From: Terripilifer sp031921685
Lineage (GTDB): Bacteria; Pseudomonadota; Alphaproteobacteria; Rhizobiales; Beijerinckiaceae
Direction of reading: 5' to 3'
DNA length: 64,000 bases
NCBI RefSeq assembly: GCF_031921685.1
Contig: NZ_JAPDHU010000002.1
Span: 1,426,001 to 1,490,000 of the forward strand
Below are positions 59,218 through 64,000 of this stretch, piece by piece (positions within the stretch are counted from its first letter, which is position 1; the number at the start of each line of letters is the position of its first letter). Both the position numbers and the translations under genes were made by a program. Under the pieces are notes generated by a model. That model had not been told where the DNA came from. It did no database searches and saw only the letters and a list, made by a program, of their open reading frames with translations.

Positions 59218-61533
59218 ATGAAATCGATCGACGCGCGCATTGCAGAAGAACTCGGGGTCAAGGAAAGCCAGGTCACGGCGGCAGTCGGACTGCTCGATGA
59301 GGGCGCGACCGTCCCCTTCGTCGCCCGCTACCGCAAGGAAGTCACCGGCGGCCTCGACGACACGCAGTTGCGCACCTTGGACGAACGTCTGCGCTACCTG
59401 CGCGAGATGGAAGATCGTCGCAAGGCGATCCTTGAAAGCATCGACAGTCAGGGCAAGCTCGACGACCCGCTGCGTCGCCTGATCATGGAAGCCGACAGCA
59501 AGGCCCGCCTCGAAGACATTTACCTGCCCTTCAAACCCAAGCGCCGCACCAAGGCACAGATCGCCATCGAGGCCGGCCTTGCGCCCTTGGCCGACAAGCT
59601 GCTCGCCGAGCCGCAGAACACGCCGCGCGATGTCGCGGAAGCCTTCATCGACGCGACCAAGGGCATCGAGACAGTGGAAGCCGCGCTTGATGGCGCCAAG
59701 GCCATTTTGACGGAACGCTTCTCTGAAAACGCCGAACTGATCGGCGACCTCAGAGAGACCTTCTGGAACGAAGGTCAGCTCGTCTCGAAGGTGAAAGCGG
59801 GCAAGGAAACCGCCGGCGCCAAATTCGCCGACTATTTCGATCTTTCACAGAAGATGGACAAGATGCCGTCGCATCGCCTGATGGCGCTGTTCCGCGGCGA
59901 GAAGGAAGAATTTCTCGATCTCACCTTCGATCCTGAACCCGGCCGCACGGACCTCACGACACCTGGCCTCTACGAACGCAAGATCGCCGCGCGCTTCAAC
60001 ATCCAGCCCAGCGGCCGCCCTGGCGACAAATGGCTGAGCGACACGGTGCGCGCCGCCTGGCGCTTCCGTCTGTCGTCGAGCCTCGCCGTCGACCTGCGTC
60101 TGCGCCTGTGGCAGCAGGCCGAAGACGACGCGGTGAAAGTCTTCGCCGGCAATCTGCGCGATCTCTTGCTGGCTGCCCCCGCCGGCACCCGCGCCACCAT
60201 GGGCCTTGATCCTGGCTTCCGCACCGGTGTGAAAGTCGCCGTGGTCGATGCCACGGGCAAAGTGGTCGATACGGCCAACATCTATCCGCACGAGCCGCAA
60301 CGGCGCTGGGATGAAGCGATCTCTATCCTTGCGGCGCTTTGCATGCGCCACAAGGTCGATCTCGTCGCCATCGGCAACGGCACTGCTTCACGCGAAACCG
60401 AGAAGCTCGCCGTCGAAATGCTGCGCAAGTTTCCCGAGTTGAAACTGACCAAAGCCGTGGTCTCGGAAGCCGGCGCTTCGGTCTATTCGGCTTCGGCCTT
60501 TGCCTCGCAGGAACTGCCCGGCCTCGACGTCACCTTGCGCGGCGCCGTCTCCATCGCCCGCCGCTTGCAGGACCCGCTCGCCGAACTCGTCAAGATCGAT
60601 CCGAAGTCGATCGGCGTCGGCCAGTATCAGCACGACATCGCCGAATTCAAACTGTCGCGTTCGCTCGATGCGGTGGTGGAAGATTGCGTGAACGCGGTCG
60701 GTGTCGACGTCAACACCGCCTCCGCGCCCCTGCTCGCTCGCGTGTCGGGGATCGGCGAAGGCTTGGCGCAGAACATCGTCATGCATCGCGATGCCAATGG
60801 CCCCTTCGCCACGCGTGCCGACATCAAGAAAGTGCCGCGCCTCGGCCCCAAGGCTTTCGAACAATCAGCCGGCTTCCTGCGCATTCTCGGTGGCGACGAT
60901 CCGCTCGATGCCTCGGGCGTGCATCCGGAAGCCTATCCGGTGGTGCGCCGGATCATCGAAGCGACCAAGTCGGACATCAAGGTTCTCGTCGGCAATGCCA
61001 AGACACTGCGCGGTCTCGACCCGCGCAAGTTCACCGACGAGACCTTCGGCGTGCCGACCGTGTCCGACATTCTGAAGGAGTTGGAGAAGCCCGGTCGCGA
61101 TCCGCGTCCCGCCTTCAAGACCGCGGAATTCCAGGAAGGCGTAGAAACGCTCGACGACCTCAAGCCCGGCATGGTGCTGGAAGGCGCCGTGACCAATGTC
61201 GCCGCCTTCGGCGCCTTCGTCGACATCGGCGTGCATCAGGACGGCTTGGTCCACATCTCGGCCTTGTCGAAAACCTTCGTCAAGGATCCACGCGACGTGG
61301 TGAAGCCCGGCCAGATCGTTCGCGTGAAGGTGCTGGAAGTCGACAAGCCGCGCAAGCGCATCTCGCTGACCATGCGTCTCGACGACGAACTCCCCGCTGG
61401 CGGCCCAGCGGCCAACCGCCCACAAGGCGGCCCACGTCCCGCCGCGAAAAACTTCTCATCGGGCAAGGAGAGCAGCGGTGGCGGCGCGCTGGCGGATGCG
61501 TTGCGACGCGCCGGAGCAGCACGACCGCGCTGA
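59218..61533 (+). CDS. tex: Tex/YhgF-type RNA-binding transcription factor
   Basis: 771 residues. N-terminal helical part (GVKESQVTAAVGLLDEGATVPFVARYRKE), a YqgF-like RNase H fold (MGLDPGFRTGVKVAVVDATG), helix-hairpin-helix (LLARVSGIGEGLAQNIV), and a C-terminal S1 RNA-binding domain (GMVLEGAVTNVAAFGAFVDIGVH). This order and length are those of Tex, a nucleic-acid-binding protein tied to transcription. A glycine- and proline-rich tail ends the protein. It is followed by a strong terminator. Confidence 0.95.
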   Translation: MKSIDARIAEELGVKESQVTAAVGLLDEGATVPFVARYRKEVTGGLDDTQLRTLDERLRYLREMEDRRKAILESIDSQGKLDDPLRRLIMEADSKARLEDIYLPFKPKRRTKAQIAIEAGLAPLADKLLAEPQNTPRDVAEAFIDATKGIETVEAALDGAKAILTERFSENAELIGDLRETFWNEGQLVSKVKAGKETAGAKFADYFDLSQKMDKMPSHRLMALFRGEKEEFLDLTFDPEPGRTDLTTPGLYERKIAARFNIQPSGRPGDKWLSDTVRAAWRFRLSSSLAVDLRLRLWQQAEDDAVKVFAGNLRDLLLAAPAGTRATMGLDPGFRTGVKVAVVDATGKVVDTANIYPHEPQRRWDEAISILAALCMRHKVDLVAIGNGTASRETEKLAVEMLRKFPELKLTKAVVSEAGASVYSASAFASQELPGLDVTLRGAVSIARRLQDPLAELVKIDPKSIGVGQYQHDIAEFKLSRSLDAVVEDCVNAVGVDVNTASAPLLARVSGIGEGLAQNIVMHRDANGPFATRADIKKVPRLGPKAFEQSAGFLRILGGDDPLDASGVHPEAYPVVRRIIEATKSDIKVLVGNAKTLRGLDPRKFTDETFGVPTVSDILKELEKPGRDPRPAFKTAEFQEGVETLDDLKPGMVLEGAVTNVAAFGAFVDIGVHQDGLVHISALSKTFVKDPRDVVKPGQIVRVKVLEVDKPRKRISLTMRLDDELPAGGPAANRPQGGPRPAAKNFSSGKESSGGGALADALRRAGAARPR

Positions 61534-61554
61534 TCCAGTCAAAGCCAACAGAAC

Positions 61555-61585
61555 ACCGGCCGCATCGCTGCGGCCGGTTTTTTTT
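61555..61585 (+). terminator. Rho-independent terminator of tex
   Basis: Perfect stem ACCGGCCGCA/TGCGGCCGGT with a TCGC loop and eight T residues (61578-61585), 22 bases past the tex stop. Between convergent tex and doxX. Confidence 0.95.
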
Positions 61586-61596
61586 ATGTAAAAGCC

Positions 61597-61995
61597 TCAG
61601 CGCAGTTTGGCGTCGAGCGACCAGCGACCGGCGCCGTAAAGAACGACGAACAGCAGACCCCCGGCGATGGCCAGATTCTTCTGGAACTGCACGAACTGGC
61701 CGGCATCGCCAAAATTGCGATGGAAGAAATAGGCGGCCAGCAGCGTGAAACCGGCCAGCAGAAGGGCGACGATCCGGGTCAGAAAGCCGGTCAAAAGCAG
61801 CAGGCCGCCGCCCAGTTCGACCGCGATGACGACCGGCAGCAGATAGCCCGGAACACCGGCTTTCTGCATATAGGCCACCGTTCCCGCATAGCCCATCAGC
61901 TTGTTGTAGCCGGCCAGAATGAAGATGAAACTGATCAGGGCGCGGCCCGCCAGCGGAAAAAGATTGTCAAAAACCGAGCGCAATTTGCTCTCCAT
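61597..61995 (-). CDS. DoxX-family membrane protein
   Basis: 132 residues with four hydrophobic helices. LAGRALISFIFILAGYNKLMGY at the first helix and PVVIAVELGGGLLLLTGFLTR at the second are the DoxX signature. Family members are linked to thiosulfate:quinone oxidoreductase subunits, oxidative stress or membrane redox, but most, like this one, have no proven function. Single gene, divergent from rnr. Confidence 0.9.
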   Translation of the reverse strand: MESKLRSVFDNLFPLAGRALISFIFILAGYNKLMGYAGTVAYMQKAGVPGYLLPVVIAVELGGGLLLLTGFLTRIVALLLAGFTLLAAYFFHRNFGDAGQFVQFQKNLAIAGGLLFVVLYGAGRWSLDAKLR

Positions 61996-62048
61996 ACCCC
62001 ATGAAAAGATTCGCGCCTTACTATATATGGGGAAGATCGGACCGGAAA

Positions 62049-62090
62049 ATGACCGATCTGCCCGCCCTTATGGAAACCAATAAGCATTGA
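62049..62090 (+). CDS. Possible 13-aa leader peptide upstream of rnr
   Basis: ATG at 62049 opens a 13-codon frame (MTDLPALMETNKH) whose TGA overlaps the TTG start of rnr in the order TTGA. This could couple rnr translation to the leader. The ribosome site (CCGGAAA) is poor and the peptide may not be made. Confidence 0.3.
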   Translation: MTDLPALMETNKH

Positions 62091-64000
62091 CGAAAAAGCC
62101 CGACAAGAAATCCCCCCTGCCGACACGCGAGGACATTATCGCGTTCATTCACCGTGAGAACGACGCGGCGACCAAGGCGGGCAAGGTCACATCGGGCAAG
62201 ATCGGCAAACGCGAGATCGCCCGCGCCTTCGACATTAAGGGCTCCGACCGCATCGCGCTCAAGAAACTGCTCAAGGAACTCGAGTCCGATGGCGTGGTCG
62301 AACGGCGTCACGGCCGCATCGTCGAACATGGCCGCCTGCCCTCCGTCGTCGTGGCCGACATCATCACCCGCGACAGCGATGGCGAACTCGTCGCCACACC
62401 GGTCGAATGGGATGAAGCGGCAGGCCCGCTGCCGCGCATCGCCATTCACATGCCGCGCAAGCGCCGGCCTGGCGATCCGGTGCCGGGCGTCGGTGACCGC
62501 GCACTGATCCGCGCCGAGCGCGATCCCGATGCCGGCAAGAAGGAGCCGCCCTATCGCGGCCGGGTCATCAAATTGCTGTCGCGCTCGCGCGCACAACTCA
62601 TCGGCGTCTATCGTGCGCTGCCCGGCGGTGGCGGCCGGCTCGTGCCCGTCGACAAGAAGGCACGCGGCAAGGAATGGGCGATCCCCGAAGGCGCCCAGGG
62701 CGAAGCACGTGACGGCGATCTCGTGGCCGTCGAAGCTGGACGTGAAGGCCGCTTCGGTCTGCCGCAAGCGCGTGTGCGCGAACGGCTCGGCGCCATCGAC
62801 AACGAACGCGCCATCACCACCATCGCGCTGCATGCCCATGGCATCCCGCATGTCTTCCGTCCCGAGACCTTGAAAGAGGCGGAAGCCGCGCAGCCAGCGA
62901 CACTGGCCGGCCGCGAGGATTGGCGCAAGCTGCCGCTCGTTACCATCGATCCTGCCGATGCCAAGGATCACGATGACGCCGTGCATGCAGTGGCCGATGA
63001 TGATCCCGCCAACAGCGGCGGCTTCATCCTCACCGTCGCCATCGCCGATGTCGCCGCTTATGTGCGGCCCGGTTCATCGCTCGATCGCGAAGCCTTGGAA
63101 CGCGGCAACTCGGTCTACTTCCCCGATCGTGTCGTGCCGATGCTGCCGGAGCGCATCTCCAACGATCTCTGCTCGCTGCGCCCGCATGAGGATCGCCCCG
63201 CTCTGGCGGTGCGCATGATCATCGCCAAAGATGGCCGCAAGCTGCGCCACACCTTCCATCGCGTGCTCATGCGCTCGGCCGCAAAGCTCGCCTATCCGCA
63301 AGCGCAAGCCGCCATCGACGGCACGCCCGATGACACCACCGGCCCCTTGCTCGATAAGGTTCTCAAGCCGCTTTGGGCGGCTTGGCGCGCCCTCGATGAA
63401 GCGCGCGCCAAGCGCAGCCCGCTCGATCTCAATCTGCCCGAACGCAAACTGCTGCTGACGGCCGACGGCCGCATCGACCGCGTCATTATTCCGCCGCGTC
63501 TCGAAGCGCATCGGCTGATCGAGGAATATATGATCCTCGCCAATGTCGCCGCCGCCGAGACCCTGGAAGCGCAAGGACAACAACTCGTCTATCGTACCCA
63601 TGACGAACCGTCCGTCGAGAAGATGCATGGCCTGGGCGAATTCCTCGCCACCATTGGCGTCAAACTCGCCAAAGGCCAGGTGCTGCGGCCGCAGCAGTTC
63701 AACGGCATTTTGGAACGGGTGAAAGGCAGTGAGCATGAGAACGCTGTCAACGAAGTGGTGCTGCGCACGCAGGCGCAAGCCGAATACTCATCCGACAACT
63801 ACGGCCACTTCGGTCTCAACCTGCGCCGCTACGCGCATTTCACCTCGCCCATCCGTCGCTATGCCGATCTGATCGTGCACCGCGCTTTGATCCGTGCCTT
63901 GAAGCTTGGACCGGATGGCCTGCCGAATATGGAACCCGACGAACTCGCCGAAATCGCCGCACGCATCTCGGCCTCCGAGCGTCGCGCCATGGCGGCCGAG
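62087..64000 (+). CDS. rnr: Ribonuclease R, 5' part (continues past window end)
   Basis: 638 residues are visible, with no stop before the window ends. The only usable start is TTG 62087, because an in-frame TAA lies six bases upstream. N-terminal winged-helix part (LPTREDIIAFIHREN, GKREIARAFDIKGSDRIAL), cold-shock-like domains, then the RNB catalytic domain with VTIDPADAKDHDDAV and the signature HFTSPIRRYADLIVHRAL. The C-terminal S1 and basic tail lie outside. RNase R is a processive 3'-5' exonuclease that degrades structured RNA. Divergent from doxX. Confidence 0.95.
   Translation, partial: MTKKPDKKSPLPTREDIIAFIHRENDAATKAGKVTSGKIGKREIARAFDIKGSDRIALKKLLKELESDGVVERRHGRIVEHGRLPSVVVADIITRDSDGELVATPVEWDEAAGPLPRIAIHMPRKRRPGDPVPGVGDRALIRAERDPDAGKKEPPYRGRVIKLLSRSRAQLIGVYRALPGGGGRLVPVDKKARGKEWAIPEGAQGEARDGDLVAVEAGREGRFGLPQARVRERLGAIDNERAITTIALHAHGIPHVFRPETLKEAEAAQPATLAGREDWRKLPLVTIDPADAKDHDDAVHAVADDDPANSGGFILTVAIADVAAYVRPGSSLDREALERGNSVYFPDRVVPMLPERISNDLCSLRPHEDRPALAVRMIIAKDGRKLRHTFHRVLMRSAAKLAYPQAQAAIDGTPDDTTGPLLDKVLKPLWAAWRALDEARAKRSPLDLNLPERKLLLTADGRIDRVIIPPRLEAHRLIEEYMILANVAAAETLEAQGQQLVYRTHDEPSVEKMHGLGEFLATIGVKLAKGQVLRPQQFNGILERVKGSEHENAVNEVVLRTQAQAEYSSDNYGHFGLNLRRYAHFTSPIRRYADLIVHRALIRALKLGPDGLPNMEPDELAEIAARISASERRAMAAE

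Noticed and set aside
1..64000. tRNA, rRNA, CRISPR array, prophage or insertion sequence
   Set aside because: No cloverleaf, repeat-spacer array, transposase or integrase was recognised on reading. A tRNAscan or repeat search would be needed to exclude small ones.

Overview
The window is a 64 kb chromosomal stretch from a GC-rich alphaproteobacterium, most likely of the order Hyphomicrobiales. The reasons are the linked gatCAB, ruvX, plsY-dprA, pyrB-pyrC' and topA genes, a Lys/Ala-rich H1-like mini-protein, GlxA and FCD-GntR regulators, many periplasmic binding proteins of the tripartite tricarboxylate transporter (Bug) type, and palindromic repeats typical of the group. No tRNA, rRNA, CRISPR array, insertion sequence, integrase or prophage was recognised. 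Both ends cut through genes.

Region 1 (1-7.5 kb) is stress related. It holds katG; a minus-strand run of small genes (secreted AroQ chorismate mutase, a 59-aa SFPASDPP protein, a membrane protein, a 25-aa membrane peptide, an 88-aa unknown, a ParB/Srx-like protein); and a marR-bcr drug-efflux operon behind a 40-bp perfect inverted repeat.

Region 2 (7.5-15 kb) has a Cd/Zn/Pb efflux ATPase under a textbook MerR promoter, its MerR regulator, an ABC-F ATPase, a divergent DJ-1 hydrolase/GlxA pair, and a scar where a truncated YadA-like adhesin abuts a 5'-truncated LuxR regulator.

Region 3 (15-45 kb) is an accessory catabolic island. It carries an amidohydrolase, three two-domain VOC proteins, four orphan Bug-type binding proteins, an orphan ABC iron/solute binding protein, CocE and other hydrolases, a double cupin under a LysR palindrome, an SDR/ThDP-enzyme/NadX-like operon, a PEP-mutase-like protein and a MetE-like protein. 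Its core is a divergent locus at 28.2-40.7 kb. The plus-strand operon there encodes two small proteins, a Rieske oxygenase, an extradiol dioxygenase, a complete NitT/TauT-type ABC importer, an SDR, an alpha/beta hydrolase, an IclR regulator and a Bug protein. The simplest reading is import, ring hydroxylation, ring cleavage and hydrolysis of an unidentified aromatic compound, under IclR control.

Region 4 (45-64 kb) is core genome: a secreted proline-rich protein, the H1-like mini-gene, gatB/gatA/gatC, ruvX, a Gly/Tyr-rich secreted protein, dprA, plsY, a pseudo-dihydroorotase with pyrB, topA, tex, doxX and the 5' part of rnr.

Most genes were named from protein motifs read by eye. No database search was possible, so substrates in region 3 are inference. 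Several start codons were moved inward from the longest open frame because of Shine-Dalgarno placement.
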